Below are positions 34,485-41,933 of a DNA stretch of 64,000 nucleotides, piece by piece. The number at the start of each line of letters is the position of its first letter. Positions within the stretch are counted from its first letter, which is position 1. Both the position numbers and the translations under genes were made by a program. The DNA lies in assembly GCA_002359215.1 (NCBI GenBank), contig DEMN01000007.1, forward strand, positions 210,781 through 274,780, in the 5' to 3' direction. The notes under the pieces were generated by a model. That model was not told the DNA's origin. It saw only the letters and a program-made list of their open reading frames with translations, and searched no databases. This DNA is from Flavobacteriales bacterium UBA2669. GTDB taxonomy: Bacteria; Bacteroidota; Bacteroidia; Flavobacteriales_E; Vicingaceae.

Positions 34485-34511
34485 CTATATCAAAAAATAT
34501 TTTTGATATAG
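34485..34511. promoter_or_regulatory. Perfect 12-bp-arm inverted repeat upstream of hemH
   Basis: CTATATCAAAAA at 34485-34496 and TTTTTGATATAG at 34500-34511 are perfect inverted copies around a 3-base centre. It lies 35 bases upstream of the hemH start, in the divergent gap before the T9SS cargo gene. It has no T-tract, so an operator for a dimeric regulator is more likely than a terminator. No regulator gene is adjacent. Confidence 0.5.
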
Positions 34512-34694
34512 GGTATGTTTTCAGTTAAAAAATATTATTTTTGTTTCGCAATTAAGTAGTTATACTTATAACATTAAAAGTTTTATTTGTTATAAATACT
34601 ATAATTGCATAAAAATATTTTGAAAATCGCAAATTAGGACTTAATATTGCGTTTTAATTATTTTATATAGCTATAAAAGAATAACACATTGAAA
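34512..34694. other. Leader region of the T9SS cargo gene
   Basis: About 180 AT-rich bases between the palindrome and the next gene. A TATTTTTG -7 element at 34536-34543 would start a transcript with a leader of about 145 nt. A small inverted repeat GTTATA-CT-TATAAC is at 34559-34572. I see no small ORF or recognisable RNA in it. Confidence 0.4.
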
Positions 34695-35483
34695 ATGAAA
34701 AGAAATATATTTACATTCATCCTCGCTTTCTTTACTGTGATTAGCAGTTATGCTGGAGTAATTGTTTTAGAAGGACATTACCAAGGCAAAAACCTATATG
34801 TGCAAAATCCTTTTGCTGGAACAGGTGTTGGTTTTTGTACTTTTGAGGTAACTATAAATGGTGATGTAACAACAGATGAAGTAAATTCAAGTGCTTTTGA
34901 AATTGATTTTACTGCTTTTCAATTAAAAGTAGGAGATCCTGTTATTGTAAAAATTAAGCATAAAGATGATTGTAAACCAAAAGTATTAAATCCTGAAGTG
35001 CTTAAACCTAAGAGTACTTTTGAAATTGTTAATATGAACATTTCTAAAGAGGGTAATTTTGAATGGACAACTTCAAACGAAACAGGAAAGTTAACTTTTG
35101 TGGTAGAGCAATTTAGATGGAACAAATGGATTAAAGTAGGAGAAGTTGATGGTGTTGGAACTTCTACGGAAAATAAATATGAATTTAAAATTGAGCCTCA
35201 TTCAGGTGAAAATAAATTTAGAGTTAAGCAAATAGATTATTCAGGTAAACCAAGATATTCTCAAGCTGCTCGTTATGTTTCCACCAAAGGTGAAATTACT
35301 TTTAGCCCAATAAAAGTAAAAGATATTATTACTTTTACTGATGAGACGTTGTTTGAAGTTTATGATAGCTATGCTAATATTGTTAAAAAGGGATATGGCA
35401 ATTCTATAGATGTTACTAATCTTAAAAAAGGAATTTATTACCTAAATTATGATAATAAGAGTGAGACTTTTGTGAAGAAATAA
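34695..35483 (+). CDS. Secreted protein with T9SS type A-like sorting domain
   Basis: A 262-residue exported protein. The signal peptide (RNIFTFILAFFTVISSYA) is followed by an immunoglobulin-like beta-rich region and a fibronectin-like segment (about 125-205: TGKLTFVVEQFRWNKWIKV ... GENKFRVKQIDYSGKPRYS). The last ~60 residues end in YDSYANIVKKGYGNSIDVTN then LKKGIYYLNYDNKSETFVKK, the form of a type IX secretion C-terminal domain. It is likely exported across the outer membrane and attached to the surface; the role is unknown. The frame opens with TTG at 34689, but the ATG at 34695 is the natural start. A strong terminator follows. Confidence 0.78.
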   Translation: MKRNIFTFILAFFTVISSYAGVIVLEGHYQGKNLYVQNPFAGTGVGFCTFEVTINGDVTTDEVNSSAFEIDFTAFQLKVGDPVIVKIKHKDDCKPKVLNPEVLKPKSTFEIVNMNISKEGNFEWTTSNETGKLTFVVEQFRWNKWIKVGEVDGVGTSTENKYEFKIEPHSGENKFRVKQIDYSGKPRYSQAARYVSTKGEITFSPIKVKDIITFTDETLFEVYDSYANIVKKGYGNSIDVTNLKKGIYYLNYDNKSETFVKK

Positions 35484-35505
35484 CATAAATAATTATTAAT
35501 ATTAG

Positions 35506-35539
35506 AAAATCCTCACTAATTTTAGTGAGGATTTTTTTT
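35506..35539 (+). terminator. Intrinsic terminator after the T9SS cargo gene
   Basis: Arms AAAATCCTCACTAA (35506-35519) and TTAGTGAGGATTTT (35522-35535) pair perfectly and run into a T-tract to 35539. It ends the single-gene unit and lies only 11 bases before the methylmalonyl-CoA epimerase start. Confidence 0.9.
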
Positions 35540-35549
35540 GAAATAAAAT

Positions 35550-35954
35550 ATGATACAAAAAATTGAACATATAGGTATTGCTGTAAAAGATATTAAAAAG
35601 GCGACAGAGACTTATACTAAGCTTTTTAATCAGTCGCCATACAAAACAGAGGCAGTAGAAAGCGAAAATGTAATTACTACTTTTTTTAAAATGGGAGAAA
35701 ACAAAATTGAGTTGCTAGAAGCAACCTCTGAAGAAAGTGCTATCTATAAGTTTATAGAGAAGAAAGGCGAAGGTATTCATCACATTGCTTTTGATGTGGA
35801 TGATATCTATACAGAAATGGAGCGTTTATCTAAAGAAGGATTTATTGTTTTAAACGAACAACCAAAAAAAGGAGCTGACAATAAATTGGTATGCTTTCTG
35901 CATCCTAAATCGGTAAATGGAGTATTGATAGAGCTTTGTCAAGAGATTAAATAA
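35550..35954 (+). CDS. mce: Methylmalonyl-CoA epimerase
   Basis: A 134-residue vicinal-oxygen-chelate protein that interconverts (R)- and (S)-methylmalonyl-CoA in propionate metabolism. Metal ligands fit the family: a His in KIEHIGIAVKD, an acidic residue in NKIELLEATS, a His in GIHHIAFDVDD and a Glu in GVLIELCQE. The methylmalonyl-CoA mutase genes are not in the window. The gene begins 11 bases past a strong terminator with no clear promoter between, so its transcription probably depends on read-through or on a promoter I cannot recognise. Confidence 0.93.
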   Translation: MIQKIEHIGIAVKDIKKATETYTKLFNQSPYKTEAVESENVITTFFKMGENKIELLEATSEESAIYKFIEKKGEGIHHIAFDVDDIYTEMERLSKEGFIVLNEQPKKGADNKLVCFLHPKSVNGVLIELCQEIK

Positions 35955-35998
35955 TTACATTTATAAACTAGTAACTTAACAAAAATTAACAAAAATTA

Positions 35999-36026
35999 AA
36001 CATTAAATGTATATACATTTAATGTT
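35999..36026. promoter_or_regulatory. Perfect 28-bp palindrome overlapping the yceI-like promoter
   Basis: AACATTAAATGTAT (35999-36012) is followed directly by its exact inverted complement (36013-36026), with core TGTATATACA. A TATATTTG -7 element lies at 36033-36040, so the palindrome covers where the -33 contact would be. That is the layout of a repressor operator. MarR-family regulators often control yceI genes in this phylum, but no regulator gene is adjacent here. Confidence 0.65.
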
Positions 36027-36032
36027 ATTACA

Positions 36033-36040
36033 TATATTTG
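36033..36040 (+). promoter_or_regulatory. TAnnTTTG -7 element of the yceI-like gene
   Basis: TATATTTG is a full match to the Bacteroidota -7 element, 27 bases before the ATG at 36068 and 6 bases after the 28-bp palindrome. Confidence 0.6.
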
Positions 36041-36067
36041 CAATATAAATTTTAAAAATTAGAAATC

Positions 36068-36655
36068 ATGAAAAAAATTATTTTAAGTATGGCGGTACTA
36101 GCTGCATCAGTATTATCGCTAAAAGCCCACGGAGACGACAGTCATTTACACATTAAAAAAGATTTAAGCACTGTAGAGTGGGTAGGTAAAAAAGTTACCG
36201 GACAACATAATGGTACAATTGAAATTAAAGAAGGAACAGTAAAGGTTGAAGATAATAAAATTGTAGGTGGTGAAGTAATTATTGATATGACATCAATAGT
36301 AGTTTCAGACTTAGAAGGGGAAATGAAAGGCAAACTAGAAGGTCATTTAAATTCAGCTGATTTTTTTGATACTAAAAACCATGGAGAGGCAATTTTAAAA
36401 ATTATTTCTACTAAACAAAAAAAAGGTAATACTTACACTGTTAAAGCAGATTTAACTATTAAAGGAATTACTAAACCGATTGAATTTCCCGCTACTATTG
36501 ATATAAAAGATGGTAAAGTTGCTGCTTATGCAGAAGTTAAAGTAGATAGAACTTTATATGATATTAAATATGGTTCAGGAAAGTTTTTTGAAGGGTTAGG
36601 TGACAAAATGATTGATGACTTTTTTACTGTAAAATTTAAAGTTGCAGCTAAATAA
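36068..36655 (+). CDS. YceI-family periplasmic lipid-binding protein
   Basis: A 195-residue exported protein with a signal peptide ending near LKAHG. The rest is the YceI lipocalin-like barrel: HIKKDLSTVEWVGKKVTG, GGEVIIDMTSIVVSD, LEGHLNSADFFDTKNHGEAIL, KADLTIKGITKPIEFP and VDRTLYDIKYGSG. YceI proteins bind polyisoprenoid-type lipids; roles in isoprenoid-quinone handling and stress have been proposed. It is a single-gene unit with a -7 element, an operator-like 28-bp palindrome upstream and a terminator downstream, which suggests regulated expression. Confidence 0.93.
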   Translation: MKKIILSMAVLAASVLSLKAHGDDSHLHIKKDLSTVEWVGKKVTGQHNGTIEIKEGTVKVEDNKIVGGEVIIDMTSIVVSDLEGEMKGKLEGHLNSADFFDTKNHGEAILKIISTKQKKGNTYTVKADLTIKGITKPIEFPATIDIKDGKVAAYAEVKVDRTLYDIKYGSGKFFEGLGDKMIDDFFTVKFKVAAK

Positions 36656-36683
36656 TTAGTTGTAAATTTAGTTGAATATATTT

Positions 36684-36713
36684 AAAAAGAGCATGATTTT
36701 CATGCTCTTTTTT
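36684..36713. terminator. Bidirectional terminator between the yceI-like gene and rdgB
   Basis: AAAAAGAGCATG (36684-36695) and CATGCTCTTTTT (36701-36712) form a 12-bp stem with a 5-nt loop, flanked by A and T runs. It serves the yceI-like gene on the plus strand. Its right arm touches the rdgB stop at 36712, so it also terminates rdgB on the minus strand. Confidence 0.85.
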
Positions 36714-37293
36714 ATTTTTTTGAATTTAAGAAGTCAATTAATTTTTTTACAGCACGACCTCTATGGCTTACGTTGTTTTTTTTAGACAAAGGCATTTCTG
36801 CAAAAGTGATTTCGTAGCCGATTGGTTTAAAAATTGGGTCATAACCAAAACCATCTTTCCCGTGTTTTTCTTTGGTGATTTCACCTTCAATAATTCCTTC
36901 AAAAGTAGTTGTTTCGCCATTGATTACTAATGCAACAACTGTTTTAAATTGAGCAGTTCTATCCGAAAAAGGCACTAACTTTTTGAGCACTTTATCCATG
37001 TTTTTATCGGCATTTTTTTCTTCTCCTGCATACCTTGCTGAGTAAACTCCAGGCTCACCATTTAGTGATTTAATTTCTAATCCGGTATCATCAGCAAAAC
37101 AATTATAACCGTATTTTTCATAAATATATTTTGCTTTCAAAATAGCATTTCCTTCGATGGTGTCAGCAGTTTCAGGAATATCTTCGTAACAACCAATATC
37201 TTTTAAACTTAATAATTTAATGGAGTTGGTTAATAAAGCATTTATTTCTTTAATTTTATTTTCGTTATTTGTAGCAAAAACCAATTCTATCAT
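36712..37293 (-). CDS. rdgB: RdgB/HAM1-type non-canonical purine NTP pyrophosphatase
   Basis: A 193-residue house-cleaning enzyme that hydrolyses dITP, ITP and XTP to monophosphates, keeping deaminated purines out of DNA. Family motifs are at the N-terminus (VFATNNENKIKEI), in the middle (FADDTGLEIKSLNGEPGVYSARYAG) and at the C-terminus (KDGFGYDPIF, then SHRGRAVKKL). The start codon lies only 7 bases from the divergent aminotransferase start, so each gene's promoter must lie inside the other gene. It is the last housekeeping gene before the polysaccharide locus. Confidence 0.96.
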   Translation of the reverse strand: MIELVFATNNENKIKEINALLTNSIKLLSLKDIGCYEDIPETADTIEGNAILKAKYIYEKYGYNCFADDTGLEIKSLNGEPGVYSARYAGEEKNADKNMDKVLKKLVPFSDRTAQFKTVVALVINGETTTFEGIIEGEITKEKHGKDGFGYDPIFKPIGYEITFAEMPLSKKNNVSHRGRAVKKLIDFLNSKK

Positions 37294-37300
37294 AACTATT

Positions 37301-38428
37301 TTGAAAATTCCGTTTAATATACCATTTGTTTCAGAAGACGAAGTTACTTACATAAATGAAGTAATTGCAAATAAAAGTTTTTCTTATCCGGGAGATTTTT
37401 CAAAAAAATGTGAGTTGGAATTATCAAAAATTACAGGTTGCAAAACAGTAAGGTTAACAGCAAGCTGTACTTCTGCTTTAGAATTAGCAGCTCTAACTAT
37501 AGACATTAATGAAGGAGATGAAGTAATTGTGCCATCTTTTACATTTGTTTCTTCTGCAAGTGCCTTTGTTTTAAGAGGAGCAAAATTGGTATTAGTAGAT
37601 ATCCATCCTGAAACTATGTGTTTAGATGAGGCTTTATTGGAAAAAGCAATTACACCAAAAACTAAAGCTATAGTTTTAGTGCATTATGCCGGATTAACCA
37701 AAAATATTGAAAAGGTTAGAGAATTATGTAAAATACATGCTATTTATTTAATTGAAGATGCTGCTCAAAGTATTGATTCTTACTATAATAATCAGCATTT
37801 AGGGACTTTTGGTGATATAGGTTGTATTAGTTTTCATGACACTAAAAATATTCAGTGTGGAGAAGGAGGTGCTATATTGATAAATAATAAAAGTTTAATC
37901 GAGAAGATTGATATTATTATAGAAAAAGGCACTGATAGAAAAGCGTTTTTAGCAGGAGAGGTAAATGAATATACATGGAAAACACTAGGCTCTAGTTATG
38001 GGTTAAGTGAGATTAATGTAGCTTTTTTGTTGGCTCAACTAAAGGCATTAAAAAAAGTGACTAAAAAACGAAAATTGTTATATGGATTATATCAAGAAGG
38101 ATTAAAGCCTTTAAAACTTTCAGGGGTGATAGATTTTCCGGAAACGATTAATAAGCATAATGCTCATATTTTTTTCATAAAACTTAAAGACAAGCAGCAA
38201 CGAAATGAATTGGAAAGATACTTGTTGAATAGTGGTGTTGCAGCGCATACACATTATTCTCCTTTGCATTTAAGTGATAAAGGTAAGAACTATCCTTATT
38301 TTTGTTTTGAAAAAGATTATAGTAAGATAGAAAGTGATAGATTGCTAAGGTTGCCTTTGTTTTTCGATTTGGAGTTAGACAAAATAAAAATGTGTGTAGC
38401 ACTAATTAATCAATATTTTAGAAAGTAA
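37301..38428 (+). CDS. WecE/RffA-type sugar aminotransferase
   Basis: A PLP-dependent aminotransferase of the DegT/DnrJ/EryC1/StrS family, about 375 residues, that makes a 4-amino-4,6-dideoxy sugar from a dTDP-4-keto precursor. The PLP lysine is about Lys182 in SFHDTKNIQCGEGGA. The segment EKGTDRKAFLAGEVNEYTWKTLGSSYG is diagnostic of the WecE (dTDP-4-amino-4,6-dideoxygalactose transaminase) branch. The frame is open back to 37220 inside rdgB, but homology begins at KIPFNIPFVSEDEV. No ATG is near, so the TTG at 37301 is the best start. It opens the glycan locus; its dTDP-sugar synthesis partners (rmlA/rmlB) are not in the window. Confidence 0.9.
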   Translation: MKIPFNIPFVSEDEVTYINEVIANKSFSYPGDFSKKCELELSKITGCKTVRLTASCTSALELAALTIDINEGDEVIVPSFTFVSSASAFVLRGAKLVLVDIHPETMCLDEALLEKAITPKTKAIVLVHYAGLTKNIEKVRELCKIHAIYLIEDAAQSIDSYYNNQHLGTFGDIGCISFHDTKNIQCGEGGAILINNKSLIEKIDIIIEKGTDRKAFLAGEVNEYTWKTLGSSYGLSEINVAFLLAQLKALKKVTKKRKLLYGLYQEGLKPLKLSGVIDFPETINKHNAHIFFIKLKDKQQRNELERYLLNSGVAAHTHYSPLHLSDKGKNYPYFCFEKDYSKIESDRLLRLPLFFDLELDKIKMCVALINQYFRK

Positions 38429-39793
38429 ATGTTATCTGAATCAAATATTATATATTATGATTTAAAATTAGGATTGTATGACACTTGCTTGGCTATACTT
38501 TATTTTGGAATAGTTTATTTAATTGCTTATTATTATAAGAGAATTAAAATTGATAAAAACCCTGAATATAAATATTTTATAATCGGTTTAACAGCAAAAG
38601 TAGTGGGAGGGTTTACTTTTGCTTTATTAACAGTTTATTATTACAAAGGTGGCGATAGTTTAAGTTACTACAAGGCAGCTGATGATATTACTAAACTTGC
38701 GGCACATAATCCATTTCGGGTAATTGAATTAATGTTTACATCATATTCAGACCTTAATTTATCTCAGGATTTTTTAGATTATTATACTAAGGACTTTATT
38801 AACGGAAGGGATGTTTGGGTATTAGTAAAACTTACTATATTAACTAATATAATAGGTTTGTTTTCTTATGGCACTACAACAGTATTATTTGCAGCTATAT
38901 CTTTTGTTGGGCTATGGATGGCTTATTCAAACATCTGTAAACTTTATCCTAAATATAGTGGCTATTTATTAGTTAGTTTTTTTATGATTCCTTCTATTAT
39001 ATTTTGGGGTTCTGGAGTATTGAAGGATACTGTAACAATGGGATGTATGGGATGGATGATTTATGCTTTTTCCAATATTTTTATTTTTAAAAGAAAAGTA
39101 GCTTTAAGTATTGGTTTGATAATTACATCCTCATTATTAATTATTTTTCTTAAGCCTTATATTTTGTACATTTTATTACCTACGCTATTAATTTGGGGAC
39201 AAACAAACTTAAAAAATTTAATAAAAGGAAGTTTTATTAGAATTATATTAATCCCTATGATTGTATTAACAATATCAGTTAGTACTTTTTTTGTGTTACA
39301 GAATATTTCTATTGGAGCAGGTAAGTATGATATTAATAAGTTAGAACAAACATTAGAAGGATTTCAGTCTTGGCATGAATATTTAGCAGGAACACAAGAT
39401 CAATCTGGATATACACTAGGAGAAATAGAGTTTACTCCATTAGGATATTTAAAAATTGCACCTGCTGCTTTTAATGTTACTTTTTTTAGACCATATATAT
39501 GGGAAATTAGAAATGTACCAACATTAATTGGTGCATTAGAAAGTTTCTTAATATTATTGTTTGTTCTTTATTTATTATTAAAGTACAGAGCTCAGTTTTT
39601 TAGAATTATGTTTAAAAATAAAGATATATTGTTCATGATGATTTTTGCTGCAATTTTTGGGGTAATAGTAGGAGTTAGTTCATATAACTTTGGAGCATTG
39701 TCTAGATATAAAATGCCAGCTCAATTACTTTTTGTAAGTGCTTTGTTTTTAATTTATAACATAGCAAAAGATGAAAAAAGAATGTTAAAATGA
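38429..39793 (+). CDS. Polytopic membrane protein, candidate glycan polymerase
   Basis: A 454-residue inner-membrane protein with about ten hydrophobic segments, a polar N-terminal loop (YYKGGDSLSYYKAADDI), the motif FWGSGVLKDT, a periplasmic-type loop around 295-345 (SIGAGKYDINKLEQTLEGF, then QSWHEYLAGTQD), and a final SRYKMPAQLLFVSALF. It starts at the base after the aminotransferase stop, so they are cotranscribed. No other gene in the locus looks like a Wzy polymerase. Its size, topology and central loop fit that role and recall EpsG-type proteins. This is inference from topology and position, not a family match I am sure of. Confidence 0.6.
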   Translation: MLSESNIIYYDLKLGLYDTCLAILYFGIVYLIAYYYKRIKIDKNPEYKYFIIGLTAKVVGGFTFALLTVYYYKGGDSLSYYKAADDITKLAAHNPFRVIELMFTSYSDLNLSQDFLDYYTKDFINGRDVWVLVKLTILTNIIGLFSYGTTTVLFAAISFVGLWMAYSNICKLYPKYSGYLLVSFFMIPSIIFWGSGVLKDTVTMGCMGWMIYAFSNIFIFKRKVALSIGLIITSSLLIIFLKPYILYILLPTLLIWGQTNLKNLIKGSFIRIILIPMIVLTISVSTFFVLQNISIGAGKYDINKLEQTLEGFQSWHEYLAGTQDQSGYTLGEIEFTPLGYLKIAPAAFNVTFFRPYIWEIRNVPTLIGALESFLILLFVLYLLLKYRAQFFRIMFKNKDILFMMIFAAIFGVIVGVSSYNFGALSRYKMPAQLLFVSALFLIYNIAKDEKRMLK

Positions 39794-39795
39794 AC

Positions 39796-40866
39796 TTAAT
39801 GTTTTAATAAGGAGATTAAAAAATCTTTATGATTAGTAATAGAATACTTTTTTTCTATAGTTTTTCTACCATTTTTTCCTAATGTTTCTCGTAGCTCTTT
39901 TGATTCAATTAAGGCACTTAGTTTACTTATCCATTCGTTTTTGTTAGAGGCTAAAAAACCATTTTTTCTATCTTGGATAATTTCGGTATTAACACCAACT
40001 GGAGACATAATAGTTGGAATTTCTAAAGCCATATATTGAAGACCTTTAAAGCCGCATTTTCCCTTAGCCCATTCGTTATCAGGTAAAGGCATTATGCCAA
40101 TATCAATTTGAGATAAATCTTCAATTTCTGATGATTGCTTCCATTCAACAAATTTCAATCTAAACTTACTGCTAATAATGGGTTGATTTGAAATCATAAT
40201 AATTTTTACGTTCGAATAAGTTTGAGTAATATGTTGTAAAACATCATTTATTAGCTCTAAATGTTTGTTGGTGGTAGAAGATCCTGTCCAACCTATTTTA
40301 ATAGTGTCGGATATTGTTTTTTTACTAGGATAATGGTAATTTGTGTCTATAGTAGTAGGAATAACATAAACATTAGCGTTAAACTGTTTCGCATAATTAC
40401 TTAAAAAAGTATTTCCGGCTATAATGGTTTTTGAATAAGCAATTATAGATTTTGTTTTATCGGGAAACTTTAACCAACTTAGGTTTTGATTGGCATTCGA
40501 AACATCTTTTAACCAAATAGCATCATCGAAATCAAAAATTATTTCTTTTTTAAAAAGTTTACTATATATCCATTCAAAATAAGCAGGACCGATCATTGCG
40601 GCTTCTCTATGGATAAATAATTTATCGTATTGATGTATTTTTAAAAGAAGTAAATGTCTATTTAACAAGCCTTTTAAAATACCTAATGTTTTTTTTAATA
40701 AAAATCCTTTTTGATAGAAAATTTTCCATGTTGCTTCATCTAAAAAAGATAAGGTGTCATAGTCAATATTTTCATCTTTAAAAAAAGAGAAATATTGCTC
40801 AAATCTAAATCGTTGGCTCGGAGCAGAGTTAGTAGGGTAAGGTGTTAAGAAAAGTATTTTTGTCAT
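39796..40866 (-). CDS. GT-B family glycosyltransferase (GT4-like)
   Basis: A glycosyltransferase of about 356 residues. The N-terminal acceptor loop is LTPYPTNSAPSQRFRFEQYF, and the C-terminal GT4-like donor site includes KIGWTGSSTTNKHLELI, GIMPLPDNEWAKGKCGFKGLQYMALEIPTIMSPVGVN and a helical tail. The E-x7-E is not canonical in this group. The frame begins with TTG at 40878, but the ATG at 40866, one base after the upstream epimerase stop, is preferred. It is the last gene of a three-gene minus-strand run, amidotransferase-epimerase-glycosyltransferase. The sugar donor is unknown. Confidence 0.88.
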   Translation of the reverse strand: MTKILFLTPYPTNSAPSQRFRFEQYFSFFKDENIDYDTLSFLDEATWKIFYQKGFLLKKTLGILKGLLNRHLLLLKIHQYDKLFIHREAAMIGPAYFEWIYSKLFKKEIIFDFDDAIWLKDVSNANQNLSWLKFPDKTKSIIAYSKTIIAGNTFLSNYAKQFNANVYVIPTTIDTNYHYPSKKTISDTIKIGWTGSSTTNKHLELINDVLQHITQTYSNVKIIMISNQPIISSKFRLKFVEWKQSSEIEDLSQIDIGIMPLPDNEWAKGKCGFKGLQYMALEIPTIMSPVGVNTEIIQDRKNGFLASNKNEWISKLSALIESKELRETLGKNGRKTIEKKYSITNHKDFLISLLKH

Positions 40867-40867
40867 C

Positions 40868-41863
40868 TTAGTTTTCAACCCAAAAAGGAGGCAGTTTTTC
40901 AGTAATTTCTATGTTTTCAAATTTTGAACTTTCTCTAGCTCCGGCATCTTTTGCCCATGTGGCCATTTTTTGAATGCCTATTTCTAGTGAGGTAAACTTA
41001 TCTATTCCAAAAATTGTTTTTGCTTTTTGATGATCTGCATGTGCATGAACTACTTCATTTCTGGGATCTAAATGCATTATAGACTGATTAATTCCCATAG
41101 CATTTTGTATGGTCTCTGCTAATTGTAAAATAGTATATTCTTGGTCTGCACCAATGTTAAAAATTTCGTTTTCTGTTGCTTTCATGTTGACACAATTGGC
41201 AATATATGGAGCTACATCATCAATATAACTAAAAGCTCTTGTTTGGAGTCCATTACCAAAAACTGATAGTGATTTACCTTGCATTAACTGATTCATAAAA
41301 ATTCCAATTACATTTCTATATTTATCTCCAATGTTTTGATATTCTCCATAAACATTGTGTGGACGAAAAATGGTATAGTTTAGTCCAAACATTTCGTGGG
41401 CAGTTTTTAGATCTAATTCCACAGCATATTTTGCAACACCATAAGGGTCTTCAGGTTGTGGAGGCATGTTTTCTCGCATAGGAGGGGTTAAAGCTCCATA
41501 TACAGCTATGGAAGAAGTAAAAACAAAGCGTTCAATTTTGTGTTTGATAGATTCATTAATTAAATTAATGCTGCCAATTAAATTATTATTGTAATTGAAA
41601 CGTCTGATAAAGTGACTTAACCCTTCGGCTGCATAAGCTGCTAAATGATAAACGTAATCAAATTTATAATCAATAAATAATTGTGATATTAGGTTTTCAT
41701 CGGTAACAGAACCTTTAATAAAAATAGCTTCATTATTTACAAAATCTTCAAAGCCACCACTTAAGTCGTCAAGGACTATAACATTGTGTCCTAATTTAAT
41801 TAAATGATTGGTAACATGAGCTCCAATAAATCCTGCTCCTCCGGTAACTAATGATGTTGGCAT
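40868..41863 (-). CDS. NAD-dependent nucleotide-sugar epimerase/dehydratase
   Basis: A 331-residue extended short-chain dehydrogenase. The NAD-binding motif is VTGGAGFIGAHVTNHL, the catalytic Ser is in FTSSIAVYG, and Tyr/Lys are in DPYGVAKYAVE. The substrate region (FRPHNVYGEYQNIGDKYRN) and IDDVAPYI are typical of UDP-sugar 4-epimerases and related dehydratases. It probably makes a UDP- or dTDP-sugar for this locus; the exact reaction cannot be read from the sequence. A second epimerase, galE, closes the locus at 54719. Confidence 0.88.
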   Translation of the reverse strand: MPTSLVTGGAGFIGAHVTNHLIKLGHNVIVLDDLSGGFEDFVNNEAIFIKGSVTDENLISQLFIDYKFDYVYHLAAYAAEGLSHFIRRFNYNNNLIGSINLINESIKHKIERFVFTSSIAVYGALTPPMRENMPPQPEDPYGVAKYAVELDLKTAHEMFGLNYTIFRPHNVYGEYQNIGDKYRNVIGIFMNQLMQGKSLSVFGNGLQTRAFSYIDDVAPYIANCVNMKATENEIFNIGADQEYTILQLAETIQNAMGINQSIMHLDPRNEVVHAHADHQKAKTIFGIDKFTSLEIGIQKMATWAKDAGARESSKFENIEITEKLPPFWVEN

Positions 41864-41933
41864 AGTTGTTTATAAATCTAATATGTTTGACAAAAATAAA
41901 CAAAACAGAAAAACTAATGCGGTAATTTTAAAG

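Noticed and set aside
37220..37300. N-terminal extension of the WecE-like aminotransferase inside rdgB
   Set aside because: Its sequence is the antisense of rdgB and has no family resemblance; homology begins at the TTG at 37301.
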